Shown: positions 22,001 through 30,974 of the stretch, piece by piece
How positions within the stretch are numbered: the first letter of the stretch is position 1
Layout of the letters: the number at the start of each line of letters is the position of its first letter
DNA from: Pisaster brevispinus
Taxonomy: Eukaryota; Echinodermata; Asteroidea; Forcipulatida; Asteriidae
Direction of reading: 5' to 3'
DNA: 64,000 bases
NCBI GenBank assembly: GCA_023634235.1
Contig: JAMKCF010000004.1
Span: forward strand, 23,630,527 to 23,694,526
The notes under the pieces: model-generated
Seen by the model: the letters and a program-made list of their open reading frames with translations, nothing else
The model's database searches: none
Told to the model about the DNA's origin: nothing
Position numbers and translations under genes: made by a program

Positions 22001-24828
22001 TGCTTCATCCTTCGGATGGGACGTAGAGCTGTTGGTCCCTTGTGTTATGTAATGTACAAATAAGAACCAAATACGCTTATCGTCAGTGAAGGGATATGCC
22101 ACGTCGTTCTGGCATGGTTGGCTGCAGATTGAACTTACAAGGTGCTATATAAACGGGTCACGTAACACAAACATAGCTCTGCATATAATAACAAAATAAT
22201 GAGTGCTTTTATACGCCTATTTGTTGTGCACTTTATAAGAACTGTGCATTATTGTTACTATTGTCATTCATTCCTTCTGTATATCAAACTCCCCTGATGA
22301 AAAATACACCATGCAAAGCTTCAAATCTTCCTTAATATAGGGCACATTACGGAAAAGCTCCGTTAAAGAATTTCCAAGTTTTGTGGCCAAAACTCGGAAA
22401 CTATTCATCCTTTTCACCAATTAGGTGTGTTTACATCGAATTACTTGGGTCATTAAACTTAACATATGAGCAGTTAATCTGTCTTGGGCAGTCAGCAGCC
22501 CTACTGGTTAGTGCATGATCCAATTATGTCCACTGTTTGGAAAAGGAATTACAGGGAGATAACAGGTGTGAGTTGTCAGACGAAGAGGATGTTTCATTTG
22601 AGCCTCTTTCTTTAATGGAGCTTTACCGTTATGAGACTAGTTGAAACGTTGAGAAAAACAATTTTGGTCTAATAAGACTCCTACCCATAACTGGCTCCTG
22701 AGAAGAACTGTTCTGATAAACCGCATTCAGAAATATTGAGATTCCTTAAATTAATAGAATCATGAACGAAATTAGTTTAGATTTGAACATGGATTGACTA
22801 GAACGTAGTTGACTTTTGTTCTGTTTTTTTATATCTTGTCTTTGGAGTTTTTGATTCCATTTTTCAACATTGGGTTTATTTGATCTTGTTTTTCAGGGAA
22901 TCTTGCAGCAGTTTGTTGACGACCTTCTGGAAACCATCTTCAAATGTGACAAGTATGAATCTGACGTCCCTCTGATCATCAAGTACTACTTTGACTTCTT
23001 GGATGAGCAGGCACGATTGCAAGGCATCACTGACCCGGATGTGGCTCATGGATGGAAGAGCAATAGGTAAGCCACTCCCCTATAACTCTCTCTCTGTTAT
23101 CACAGCAGAGCTGCCAACTCTCACTGATTCTGCAGAAAGTTCCCTGAAAATAAACAAATCATTCCATGTTGTGAGGAACTAATTAAAAAATTTTACCTGG
23201 TCTAAAAACACACGCAGGGTTGACACTTGGTGACACGCTGTATTGTGAAGCCTATTATATATGGATTCTTTGTACTGTAGTTTTAATGTTGTTTACCTTT
23301 TTACCTGTGGAACTAATAAATTAAATAAAATTAAATTAAGTTTTTCGCTCAAAATAGTTTAGCCATACTAACCTGAGCAGAAGGTTTGTATCACCATGAT
23401 AATCTTTTTGTTTCCTTCTTCATTTCCGTCCTCAGTCTTCAGCTGCGATTCTGGGTCAACCTCATTAAGAACCCAGACATCTTGTTCGACATCAACAAGT
23501 CTGGGACGGTAGATGCCTGTCTGTCAACCATAGGCCAGACGTTGATTGATGCTTGCTCTGTGTCTCAACAAACACTTACCAAGGACTCACCGTCTAATAA
23601 GCTACTGTATGCCAAGGATATCCCCACCTACAAGGAATGGGTAGCCAGGTGAGGCCTTCACCCCCCTCCCAATTTCATAAAGCTGTTTACCAGTTAGCAA
23701 ATTTGTTTGTTTACTATTAGCAGAGTTTGCTTGCTAAAGAAGATTTTATTGGTGCATTTACTATGGATTTGCTTTGTTGCATCACTCATTTGCTTTCAAA
23801 ACCCCCTGATAAGTTTGCATGCCTTTTGGCTAGGGGTAGGCAGTGGTTATGAAATGGAGATTCTGCTTAGGACCCCTCATAAGCAGAAAATAACTGCTTA
23901 CATACTTAATGACATTTGCACCTATTTTATAGTAAACACAAGAGAGTCCCACGCATTTTAGGACAGTACATTAGTAGAAAACCATGATTGTGGTTTGTTG
24001 AATTGGTTAATTGTAAAATCATTGACAGTAAGAGTTGTGGAAGATGTAATTTACTTGAATTGAATGAAATAGAAAATACTGACTAGCCAATCACTGTGAT
24101 GTGTTTCATTTCATCGACAGCTACTACAAGGAGATCAACACCATGGCTGCAGTGAGCGATCAGGACATGGGCGCCATGCTGGCCGCTCACACCAATAAAT
24201 ATCAGAACGAGTTTCAACCACTCAATGCTCTCAATGAACTGTATTTCTTCTACGCAGTTACCTACAAGAGCGAGGTGAGGTTGTTGTTTTGAGGGATTTT
24301 TGTTTTGTTTTTTAATGCAAGTTTACCCCCCAAAAAGCCTAAAAGTCATTCTTAGTAAGAGGCCGCGGAAAGAAAACATTTAAGATGAAAATAACTGTAG
24401 AATTGATATTCCTCTTTAAAAAGTCTAGATTTTAAGATTGAGGGAACCATGCACCAGGCAAGGAGTTCAAAACTATAAAAATGGAATACAAATGTTGGAA
24501 TGACTCTTAGTTTTACATCTTAGCAAAGTGAGAGTGTGTTGTAAGAGACTCACCTTCTTTGTACTACTATTTTGAAATTCTACTTAAGAATGGAGTTCTG
24601 TCTATAGACCTGCAGCCCTTTTTGTTATTTTTTTTCCTTCTGATTTTAGGCTTTTTTCTCCCTAGAACTTTTCTTGCTTTCATAAAATGCATTTACTCAT
24701 TGATTAACTTCCTTGTCTCATCTTCATCTCAGATACTCCAAGCTCTCGACGAGGACAAGGACGCCCTGAAGTTGAACCTCGGCGATCGTCTTGAGGACAT
24801 CTTCCGTCTGATGGCCGACTCGGCATGA
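1..24828 (+). CDS. PLXNA: Plexin receptor, class A-like (3' part, 26 exons; N-terminus outside window)
   Basis: Single-pass semaphorin receptor that signals through a cytoplasmic GAP for Rap-type GTPases. Exons by my reading: 1-58, 572-780, 2595-2720, 4318-4413, 5935-6031, 7635-7819, 10172-10314, 11156-11270, 11794-11939, 13099-13263, 14088-14181, 14834-15091, 15413-15559, 16216-16444, 16819-16976, 17477-17742, 18536-18653, 19066-19161, 19463-19619, 20304-20413, 20930-21011, 21706-21881, 22897-23066, 23436-23648, 24121-24274, 24733-24828. All introns are GT/AG, phases match at every junction, and the total is 3864 nt (1287 residues plus TGA). Domain order is PSI2, IPT, PSI3, IPT repeats, membrane span, coiled juxtamembrane helix, GAP-1, Rho-binding domain, GAP-2. 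Whole plexin-A proteins are about 1900 residues, so the sema domain and PSI1 lie upstream. Motifs such as LNTLAHYQ-type and [15 protein letters not shown] favour class A over B; class is inferred by eye. Confidence 0.93.
59..571. other. Plexin intron 1: simple repeat only
   Basis: The intron between exon 1-58 and exon 572-780 contains an ACA/CAA-type microsatellite at about 86-122 and otherwise AT-rich sequence with no recognised feature. Confidence 0.6.
1244..1523. repeat. MITE-like element with ~85-bp terminal inverted repeats (plexin intron 2)
   Basis: The left end (1244-1330) and right end (1438-1523) are inverted copies: TGGTAC...CAAGTGAATGCTCAATTTGAATTC...CTATGTCACATG on the left, its complement on the right with a few mismatches. 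No coding capacity. I cannot define a target duplication confidently. Confidence 0.75.
1958..2235 (+). repeat. Dispersed repeat, homologous to 46525-47045 in opposite orientation
   Basis: Starts near GGGCTCGAAATAAGCACTGG, followed by a GGCCAGT / CAAGTCCGGCGGTCTTGTG core. The same sequence in reverse orientation occurs at about 46785-47045, where a retrotransposon tail interrupts it. This copy lacks the interruption, so it shows the pre-insertion site. Confidence 0.7.
2721..4317. other. Plexin intron 3: no feature recognised
   Basis: About 1.6 kb of AT-rich intron with short homopolymer runs. No coding, RNA or clear mobile-element signature seen on either strand. Confidence 0.5.
4425..5214. 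mobile_element. Non-autonomous hAT-like element
   Basis: Ends are CAGAGTT...AACTCTG. The right end, read inward, begins CAGAGTTGGGGACT and continues with repeated GACTTGAGTC-type subterminal motifs, a pattern common in hAT-derived elements. Flanking 8-mers are CTTTAAAG (4417-4424) and CTTTATAG (5215-5222), a one-mismatch 8-bp duplication as expected for hAT. Internally it has two diverged tandem units of roughly 230 bp (about 4440-4660 and 4670-4880) and no transposase. It begins 11 nt after plexin exon 4318-4413. Confidence 0.7.
5017..5098. repeat. Small hairpin MITE with GCTACGGCTACGG arms, nested in the hAT-like element
   Basis: GCTACGGCTACGGCTAG on the left faces CGTAGCCGTAGCTGTAGCC on the right across about 40 nt. 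The same element occurs at about 29950-30068. Its position inside the hAT-like element makes it the later insertion. Confidence 0.65.
6785..6902. repeat. Inverted repeat with TCGAAACG / CGTTTCGA arms
   Basis: About 42 nt at 6789-6830 (GTGGCCTGGCGTTTCGACCC...) is repeated inverted at 6858-6899, separated by an A-rich spacer. Related single motifs occur near 12243-12285 and 26045-26080. Probably a mobile-element terminus. Confidence 0.65.
7724..8256 (+). repeat. 162-bp tandem repeat duplicating the 3' part of plexin exon 6 and its splice donor
   Basis: The TGTGTTCCATGGAATCACGATG stretch of exon 7635-7819 recurs at 7893 and 8055, exact period 162 bp. Each copy includes the exon tail, the GTAGGT donor and the first part of the intron. 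A fourth, degenerate copy begins near 8177. The duplicates lack the 5' half of the exon and any obvious acceptor. Copies 2 and 3 share a C where copy 1 has T. Reading through the first donor meets a stop (TAG) at once. Confidence 0.9.
8260..9129. other. Plexin intron 6, middle: no feature recognised
   Basis: AT-rich intronic DNA with no ORF, RNA gene or repeat structure that I can support. Confidence 0.45.
9130..10045 (-). repeat. Dispersed repeat, family shared with 13475-14030 (opposite orientation)
   Basis: Three blocks match the intron-10 copy in reverse: CAAGTACCCGGATCTCAGAG (9140s), a TTTTGCTTAAG/GTCAGACAAAC block near 9555-9585, and a GTTTGCCAGCCAATAGTGTTTG block (about 9840-10030). 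Order is conserved, so these are one element in two copies, this one longer. The minus-strand open frame across 9721-10104 is incidental; I see no transposase motifs. Confidence 0.65.
10562..10726 (-). repeat. tRNA-derived SINE (Asn-like head), minus strand
   Basis: The reverse complement reads GGCTAGATAGCTAAGTTG...GAGCGCC...GGTTCAAACCCCGCTC, a degenerate tRNA with A- and B-box-like blocks, followed by the tail AATTTTTCTTTGTTCAA. The same head and flanks occur at 44290-44545 (+), and the head alone at about 29816-29880 (-). Confidence 0.7.
12360..13082 (-). mobile_element. Non-LTR retrotransposon 3' fragment (RT C-terminus, CR1/L2-like)
   Basis: A minus-strand frame from about 13082 to 12651 encodes the conserved region after the reverse-transcriptase core of CR1/L2-type elements ([13 protein letters not shown]..., [16 protein letters not shown], ...LPSHIRK). 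After its stop comes a 3' UTR ending in an ATT/AAT repeat at 12366-12385. It is 5'-truncated, as is usual for these elements. The fragment ends only about 16 nt before the acceptor of plexin exon 13099-13263. Confidence 0.85.
13475..14030 (+). repeat. Dispersed repeat, second copy of the 9130-10045 family
   Basis: Contains the same ordered blocks as the intron-6 copy, inverted relative to it: AACACTATTGGTGGGTAAACG, TTTTGCTTAAAATACCCGGCTGTCAGACAAAC, and GAGATCCGGGTACTTGG. It lies in the intron between exons 13099-13263 and 14088-14181 and ends about 55 nt before the next exon. Non-coding. Confidence 0.65.
14270..14745 (+). mobile_element. Non-LTR retrotransposon RT C-terminal remnant
   Basis: The + frame to TAG at 14725-14727 encodes ...[26 protein letters not shown]... 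and ...ALVWNSRP...SLSQFKHNI, the characteristic C-terminal region of jockey/CR1/L2-type polymerase proteins. No polymerase core or endonuclease is present. It is a 5'-truncated fragment in the intron following plexin exon 14088-14181. The upstream part of this open frame overlaps the plexin exon by chance. Confidence 0.75.
15705..16087 (+). repeat. tRNA-derived SINE
   Basis: Head GTGACCGAGCTGTCAAGCGC... with B-box-like GGGTTCAAGTCC near 15770, followed by the conserved block TCCTTGAGCAAGACACTTAACC seen in many fish and invertebrate SINEs, and a tail ending in (ATT)n at about 16058-16087. Diverged relatives occur at 18700, 19889, 21886 and 25620-26022. Confidence 0.75.
16216..16444 (+). other. 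Plexin transmembrane and juxtamembrane exon
   Basis: This exon encodes a hydrophobic span of about 24 residues (product residues about 636-659, rich in I, L, F, V with a GAVCGG start), then basic CRR residues and a charged helix rich in E, K, R and M. It ends in phase 1 at donor GTCAGT and joins exon 16819 to complete the family-typical ECK-AFAELQ sequence. In plexins this juxtamembrane helix forms the dimer that controls GAP activity. Confidence 0.92.
16553..16711. repeat. MITE with CAATTTCATAGAGCTGCTT inverted termini
   Basis: The left end TCCAATTTCATAGAGCTGCTTAAGCA and the right end TGCTAAAGCAGCTCTATGAAATTGGGC are inverted copies, about 27 bp each, around about 100 bp. The family recurs near 23674, 31983-32188 and 55310-55682. 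Confidence 0.75.
18176..18375. repeat. Two tandem hairpin units (GTTGGACTGAGGACT...)
   Basis: Two diverged units of about 100 bp (from about 18180 and 18285) each contain GGACTGAGGACT, GATTATGCTTTAC and GGCATACCACCATAATC, and each folds on itself through GATTATG/CATAATC and the outer GTTGGACT/AGTCCAAC. Probably a MITE dimer. Confidence 0.6.
18700..19040 (+). repeat. tRNA-derived SINE, diverged copy
   Basis: B-box-like GTGGGTTTGAATCCC at about 18717, then TCCTTGAGCAAGACAC, as in the 15705 copy. It ends about 25 nt before the acceptor of exon 19066-19161. Confidence 0.6.
19889..20140 (+). repeat. tRNA-derived SINE, diverged copy
   Basis: Contains GTGGGTTCAAATCC and CCCTTGAGCAAGGCACTTAAC in the same order and spacing as the 15705 copy, plus an AAAGCACCTTGA end. 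Confidence 0.6.
21136..21315 (+). repeat. Two tandem ~100-bp units
   Basis: CACTATGGTTTTTGACTGATAGATG...GAACGCATCTACACAGTAC is repeated, diverged, as CAACTGTGGTTTTGAATGATAGATAG...AATGCATCTACCCAGTAC directly downstream. No coding capacity. Confidence 0.55.
21886..22190 (+). repeat. tRNA-derived SINE, diverged copy
   Basis: Contains GAGTGTGGGTTTCGGGTCTCC, TCCTTGAGCACGACACTTGACC and a GGTGCTATATAAACGGGTC 3' block, matching the layout of the 15705 copy. It starts 5 nt after exon 21706-21881. Confidence 0.6.
22191..22896. other. Plexin intron 22, remainder: no feature recognised
   Basis: About 700 nt of AT-rich intron before the TTTTTCAG acceptor of exon 22897. A GACTAGTTGAAACG motif near 22635 resembles repeat termini elsewhere in the window but has no clear boundaries. 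Confidence 0.4.
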
Positions 24829-25619
24829 CAATTACTGAAAGAGTCTCAGGTTTAAGTGCATTTTCAACTTCCAAAAAATCAACAACATCCATCAGACAGA
24901 CCATGGCTAAGCGATGTCCCTTATTGTCACACTGTTGTCCAAAGAAGGAATCCCTGAACAGAAGAAGTCCTTGGATGAAATATAGGTACGGAAAATCACA
25001 AAAAAGTGCTCTGTTGTTGAAATTAACCCCAAAGTTCAAGTTTGTTTTTGTTTGTTGTTGTTCAGATTGTTGTTTTTGGAGTTCTCATGTTTTAGAGGTT
25101 TTGATTTGTTAGTTTTTTTTATTTTAGCTTTCTTTTATTTTACACACAAGCTGGAAATTTGTTACAAAAAACGCAGAAGATACCAGGATTCTAAAAACTA
25201 AAAAGTTGTTGGTTTAAAAAAAATACCAAAAAAATAAGTGTATTGTTTTTTTAAAAGAGATTGTGTGAACATTAGCCCATTCAATATGTAATCATATTTT
25301 AATTGTATTTATTTTATTCATACAACACTCTACTCCAGACCCTAAATATTTTAATAATATTTTGTAAGCGGTAGATTTTTAGTGCAGGATATTTGATTTA
25401 ACCTTCACCATATTTGTTCAAATATAGGATTTTAGGCCTTGCGTGGCAGAGTATGAGACTGAGTATTCATTTGAGTACACCATATACAATAGTAATTATA
25501 AAAGTATTATTCTCAACATTTTGATGACCATAATCTTCTGCGTATAAGCCGTGGCTTTACATTGACACCTGAATCTTGTTTTGCCGATTTTTGTGTACAG
25601 CATCTTAGGTGCCAAATTT

Positions 25620-26022
25620 AATAATACTGGAGTCTTATATAGCGCATGTATCCAACAATAAGGTGCTCAGGGTGCTTGGACAAAGAGAAGCACTTTTAAA
25701 GACAGGTTTTGAAGTTTTCATGAATTATGACACCCATTTATATTATAAGGTGTACAAGGTGCTGCTATGCACTAGGCAGCCATACCAGAAAACACTGGGG
25801 TAAACCCCTTCTCTTTACGATAAGTGCACTGGGTTCTTTTACGTGCTTTACAAAAGACACAGGACCTACGGCTTTACGCCCCATCTGAAGGATAAAGTAA
25901 TAATGGTCGAGTGTCTTGTTTAAGAGACAAGTGTCAAGACATGGACTCAAACCCACACTCTAATGATCAGAAAGACCAGAGCTTGTGTCCAGTGTACTTC
26001 ACCGCTCGGCCACGACATGCCA
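25620..26022 (-). repeat. tRNA-derived SINE, minus strand (Leu/Ser-like head)
   Basis: The reverse complement begins CATGTCGTGGCCGAGCGGTGAAG, a class II tRNA-like A box, then GAGTGTGGGTTTGAGTCC (B box), the block AAACAAGACACTCGACCAT, and a GATGGGGCGTAAAGCCGTAGGTCC body. The same body is seen in the intronic SINEs. It lies in the presumed plexin 3' UTR. Confidence 0.75.
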
Positions 26023-27810
26023 AAGATTATGGTGGTGTGCTCTTGACGACGACAAGAGCACACCAGTCGAAACATTGGGAAAAACCAAGCTGTTCTCTTC
26101 AGAGCCACCACTTCCATTGTGTACTCCCCAAAAATACTCCATCTATCCAATGAAATGAAAGATTGTGTTAGAGTTGGCCGGTCGGTCTTATCAGATCACT
26201 CCTAGGAAGTTGCAGTTGAACCTCGGACTCTTTCGAGTTCGTAGTCATTGATATTTTATTAGTTTAGTTTATAGCACAAATACAGTTTATCACTACCTTG
26301 TTGATACTTATAATACTTTCAAAATGACGGAACAGCTTGAAGTGTCAGTGATATCTCATAGATAGTTGTGACACATGACTAAGTATCAACTTGGTAGATA
26401 TCATGTACATTTAGTTCTTGGCACAGTTGTGCCACCCCACAAAACCTGTGCAATACGGCTGATTCACAATACAGTGCTCCCTCTACAGTTTACCCCAGGA
26501 AAATTTTTCCTCAAAGTGGTCGACTACAAGAAATCACACTTGCAGCTCAGTACTGACAGGTAGTTTTAGACCTTTAAATGGCTGACCTGAATGTGAGAAA
26601 CATTCACTAATCTCACACAAAAAAACATCTTGTGCTGTAAACACTGAAGAAACCCCCCCCCAAAAAAAAAAAACACAACAAAAACAAACAAACAACAACA
26701 GCAATTACAACAATAAAACCTTGCTGCTTTGCGAACCAGTAACAAACTAAAAACAATTGGGGTCATGTGGTGGGCGGTGCGAGATGACTGAATACTTGTC
26801 GACCCTTTTCCCATGGTTCACTGTAAAAATAGCCTTTCCTGGGGAAACTGTATTGTGTATCGCTCGTATTGAATGGTTTCAAATGGTTTCATACTGGAAA
26901 ATCTGAAAAAGAGTAAAGGTGGGGTTTGTGAGTTTTTAATATTAATTTCAGCGGAAAATAGTGCAGGACATTTCAATTAAAGACTCTATGCACAAAATGG
27001 ATTCGAACCATTTTTGTTTATTATTTAGGGGTTCAGGGTCGGAAAGTTCTGATGCCAAAAAAGATTTTCGTGAAACGGCTGGGTGCTGAACAAAATTTCT
27101 TCATTCTACAGAATCATGTAAGAAAAAAAGAGTGTTTGTACACAATTTGGTTTTGTGTTTGTTCATAGAGAGATGTACATATTATATTTCTTTGACAAAT
27201 TTTATGATAATTCAATTGATTAAAGAATTGATAAATGGGGAGAAATTTCAAGAATTATAGCTGTAAGGGTTTGTAAGATATTTTGAAATCACTGATGAAC
27301 AAAAAAAATGCTTCTTACTTAATGATGTTAATACAATAAGTGTATAATGCGATTATAAATTATGCAAATTCCACAAAACTGATTGATTGTAACATTTTTT
27401 CCTTTTACTAAACTATGCATTTTTATAGCAAATTCCAGTACTTACTGAAATTTGAGTTACATTTTTATAAACTTGGCATGCAAATGTAATTTTTTACAAA
27501 TCTGTTTTTGAAATTTGTACACAATTATTTGTAACAATAATTTTTCAAACATGTATAAACATTGAGAAGTATGTACTTACATGTATTACCTAAGACTTTG
27601 CTGGAGCTTCAATTTAATTGTGTTCTTAAGATCTTAGTCAGCGCAGCAAACTTGCTTTGAATTGTTTCTTTTTAAATTTCTTGCTTTCATAGTCTTATCT
27701 CTTGTGTTTTTAAACAAAAACAAAAATGTAAAAAAAAGAGCAAAAATCATGTTGTATTCAATTAAATTGGTGTACAACAAACAAGAAAAATAATCTACCT
27801 GTCAAATGCA

Positions 27811-28068
27811 GCGATGAGAAATGTCAGACTTTTATCTAAATTCAGTCTTGTTTATGTCTACCGGTGGCTGTTGGCTGTTGTTTTCTTCAGTTATGAAGAA
27901 ATCCTGCTCTTTGATCTACTTCTCTAGAGCTGGGAATACTGTTCCCAGAAGCTCCTTGAAGTTTAACTCAAGGGGGGATGAAAAATGGTGGAAAAGATAT
28001 CACTTCAACATACCTCCTAAAATGTGGATCCTAGTTGTCAGCAATGACTCCCACCCCTGCAAATGGTA
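27811..28068 (+). repeat. Dispersed repeat shared with 34450-34730
   Basis: Blocks GCGATGAGAAATGTCAGACTTTTATCTAAATTCA, ATACTGTTCCCAGAAGCTCCTTG, AACATACCTCCTAAAATGTGGATCC and GTCAGCAATGACTCCC match in order the copy at 34458-34725. Same orientation, non-coding. Confidence 0.6.
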
Positions 28069-28818
28069 ACCTATCTGAAGCTGAACTTGTTGAATTGGTG
28101 GATTCAAATCCCAATTGTTGAGCTAACAGTCTCTCTTACTATTATATCCACCTTAAATAATCTCAACTTTTTGAAAAATAATAATTGAATGTGACTAAAT
28201 ACAATAATGCCTGCAAGGCACTGCTTTAAAATAAATTAATAAAAGTTTGTGTAAAAAATATAGCACCCGTTGTATAAAAATTTGTGATGAATATCAACAA
28301 TTTCTGTATTCCCCCATTCAGACGTAAGTTCTGACGAGAATGTTTGTGTAGCAAGTACTTGGTGCACGTTTTATATTTAGGTAATCGTAATTCAATGCAA
28401 TATGTACATCTTTGATCAGCTACTTCCGATCTTGTACTTTTGTATTTTAATTAATCTTTTATTTATTTCTGACAATGCTTTGTAAAGCCAAAGTGTACTA
28501 TTAATGTACTCACACGTAGTCAATAACTTCGCAAAAACGATACTGAAAAAGTGTTTAAAACAGTTTAAAGTACCACAAATTACAGAATGTTTAATGTGGG
28601 TTTGGGAAATGTTTGTTGTGTTTTTCCATTTTGGTTTCTTTGGTTGTGTTTTCAACCGTGGTTTTCTCACCTGAGTTCTTCTTTTAGAAGCCAGTTGTTC
28701 TTAAGCTGTTAATTCTTTTAAATTTTGAAGCTGTAAATTTGCATATAATTTGGACAGAATATATTTTGTATGCTCTTCATCTAAAGCAGTGCTTGTTTTG
28801 CTTTTGATGCTTGTTGGA

Positions 28819-28824
28819 ATTAAA
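28819..28824 (+). terminator. Candidate polyadenylation signal ATTAAA
   Basis: The hexamer variant ATTAAA is followed by a TTTTTGTGATTTTG-type downstream element. It lies 4 kb past the plexin stop and is the last well-formed signal before repeat-rich DNA. Confidence 0.35.
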
Positions 28825-28959
28825 GCGTTCAGATTTAAACCTTTTTGTGATTTTGTTCTTTGTTTCTTGTTCATTCTTAGAGGATTATTACAAAATTAGT
28901 TCTCTGGAAGCTTAGATCCAATCCTCAATTTAAGACCCCCCCCCCCTTCAATAACATTC

Positions 28960-29352
28960 TGGCTTGAAAGGGGCTGTGTCGTCATGATTACAGTCTGGGT
29001 GTGGCTAGGCATGGAAACATAAACTCTCGCCCAGTGTAACTACTCGCGCGCGCTGACCGTCACACATCACACGGGCGTCCTCATTATTATCGCGCTCGCG
29101 TGTGCAGTAACTGGGTGAGAGTTCATAATTCAATATCTGGCCACAGACTCGGCTGGGATCAAGACGACACATCCCCCTTAAAGATCCATCACAAAAGTTA
29201 ACCAAAAATGTCGTCATGATCAAAGCAGTCCTGTGACTGTACATGGAATTATGAACCCAGTAACTGCACGCGCACGTCCTCCCTCCGTATCATATCTATG
29301 GAGGGCGAGAGTTAATAATTCCATGTACAGCCGCATGCCTGCTTTGATCATC
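28960..29352. repeat. Intergenic repeat block containing a MITE (29216-29352)
   Basis: At 29216-29352 the ends ATGATCAAAGCAG...CTGTACATGGAATTAT and ATAATTCCATGTACAG...CTGCTTTGATCAT are inverted copies of about 38 bp. The preceding 29000-29215 shares the CAGTAACTG...GAGAGTT and CGCGC-rich blocks and is probably a related older copy. Confidence 0.6.
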
Positions 29353-29815
29353 ACTATCCTAAGAGACCATAGTGACCCCAAGAGGCTTGTTCCTGAGTTC
29401 TACAATTTTACAAGCTGCTCAAAGAGTTGACGTGGTTCAACCAAATATCACATGTATTATTTGTGACTGGTATCCTAACCATTTTTGCTTAGCACGAAAA
29501 CTTTAAGCACTATTTTCTGCGTGAGCAGCTCCCTGATATTGGGCCCTGGGCTGTACAGGTCTAACTTGCCAATTTCAGAATCTCTTGGTTTTTTTTCTCA
29601 AAGGCACAATCAATGCGATCCTAAGCTGAAAAGCCCCAACTTTGAATCAAGTGGGTTTCCCAGGTGTTTATAATTATTTGATTGCATTTCAAAGTAGAAC
29701 TAATGTTGTACCTTTCCCAAATTTGTTAGGTGTTCGGAGCAACGCCAGGAACACCTCTTGTTTTTGTTCGTTTTTTTCTTCTGTTTTTATATGATATATA
29801 TATATAGTTTGGGTT

Positions 29816-29880
29816 TGAACAAAGAAAAATTGACTGGAGCGGGACTTGAACCAGCGACCTCCGGATTAACGTACCGGCGA
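29816..29880 (-). repeat. tRNA-derived SINE head (Asn-like), minus strand, partial
   Basis: The reverse complement reads CGCCGGTACGTTAATCCGGAGGTCGCTGGTTCAAGTCCCGCTCCAGTCAATTTTTCTTTG in overlapping blocks, the 3' half of the tRNA-like head seen at 44457-44530. The A-box half is missing here. Confidence 0.6.
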
Positions 29881-29949
29881 TGGACTGTGCGCTTACACGC
29901 GTCTATCCTGTCAGTCATTTTTTAAGCCAAAAGGTATAGTCCTAGGCTG

Positions 29950-30068
29950 GCTGTGTCCAATTTGGCGGCTACAGCTGCGGCTACGGCTAGATTTCCACGT
30001 CATCAAGTGAAATAATTATAGTCAACCTTAGCAACAGCCGTAGCCGTAGCTGTAGCCGTCACTGTTCG
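29950..30068. repeat. Hairpin MITE with GCTACGGCTACGG arms
   Basis: GGCGGCTACAGCTGCGGCTACGG faces CCGTAGCCGTAGCTGTAGCC across about 60 nt. Second copy of the element nested at 5017-5098. Confidence 0.65.
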
Positions 30069-30392
30069 AACACGGCCATACGGAAGGAATTGGCTCCCAA
30101 AAAGGCGAAAATGGTAGACGTTCCGTGTCAGTGAGAAAAAAATAAAACAAAGTTATAATTATCACTTACATCTCATAATTATTAATTAGCACATGACTTG
30201 CGCTAATTAAGTCATATTTATGAGAAGTGTAAGTCATAACAGGACCATAATGTAAAACAGACTCTAAGCTGATAACTATTTTTATGTATCCTGTATAGTT
30301 ATGTTTTAATACAAATATAAATAAATAATAGACTGTGCAAGTCTCGCGCGTATTCGAACATTAGGACCCACGAGGTTTGCACGGTCTGTTAC

Positions 30393-30431
30393 CACTGATC
30401 TCTATATACTGACAGTATATAGAGATCAGTG
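30393..30431. repeat. 39-nt perfect palindrome
   Basis: CACTGATCTCTATATACTG, a single A, then the exact complement CAGTATATAGAGATCAGTG. Arms of 19 nt with no mismatch. It sits between two diverged inverted ATAATTAT/AAGTCATA blocks (about 30155-30240 and 30450-30480). Confidence 0.85.
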
Positions 30432-30919
30432 TCTGTTACGACTTGTACTAAGTCATAATTATGAGGTGTAAAAGTTATAAGACTTAAATTGTCTATCTCT
30501 TCGGTATCGTTTTTTTTTTTACCCTAAACTTTAAATTTAAGGTATTGCGCGAAAAAATCCGCCAATGATAATTGACTTCTTTGTAAAAAAAACTGACCTG
30601 GCATCAGCTGTAAAACTTGACAAACTTTAATTGATAAAGTTTTAAATTCTCTTTACCCCTTTACAAAAACGTGTTCCTACATTTCAGTTGCCGGTAAAAT
30701 GTGTTTAATTAAGTGTGCATGGTTTTGATTAACCTTTAAATTCTCATTACCCTCAGACAAAAATCTCTCCTTGGTGTCTTCGATTCTCTTTTAGGGATGT
30801 ATTGTTCCATTCAGAAAAGCTAATTCGTTATAAATCAGAATCCTGCCAGTTGGGATGTCTGTAACTAATCCCTTCAAAATAAATGGTCTCAACCTTTGAC
30901 AGTCTTGTCCATTTTATTA

Positions 30920-30956
30920 CCAAATAAGGAAGGTTAGCGGCTTTGTTATGCAAATA
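30920..30956 (+). promoter_or_regulatory. CArG box plus octamer, left unit
   Basis: CCAAATAAGG (30920-30929) fits the SRF/MADS CArG consensus CC(A/T)6GG. ATGCAAAT (30948-30955) is the POU octamer. The 18-mer GGCTTTGTTATGCAAATA (30939-30956) recurs exactly on the minus strand at 51541-51558, also preceded by a CArG box. Promoter function is inferred from the pairing and from the related exon-like sequence downstream. Confidence 0.5.
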
Positions 30957-30974
30957 AGAAAGCAAGACCCAGGT

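Larger units (their letters stand above)
16819..24828 (+). other. Plexin cytoplasmic split GAP with inserted Rho-binding domain
   Basis: Exons 16819-19161 encode the first half of the GAP and include the LLLRR arginine motif at the 17742/18536 junction. Exons 19463-20413 encode the ubiquitin-like Rho-GTPase-binding insert ([13 protein letters not shown] motif). Exons 21706-24828 encode the second half, with the second conserved arginine in [11 protein letters not shown] (exon 23436-23648). Both arginine motifs are intact, so GAP activity is predicted. The reading frame ends with TGA at 24826-24828 after FRLMADSA, near the usual plexin C-terminus. Confidence 0.92.
24829..28845 (+). other. Probable plexin 3' UTR (about 4 kb)
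   Basis: No coding sequence is visible after the plexin stop. The stretch is T-rich and AT-rich. The best polyadenylation signal I see is ATTAAA at 28819-28824, followed by a GT/T-rich tract (28840-28875). A minus-strand SINE lies at about 25620-26022. Shorter UTRs ending earlier are possible. The extent is inferred. Confidence 0.45.
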
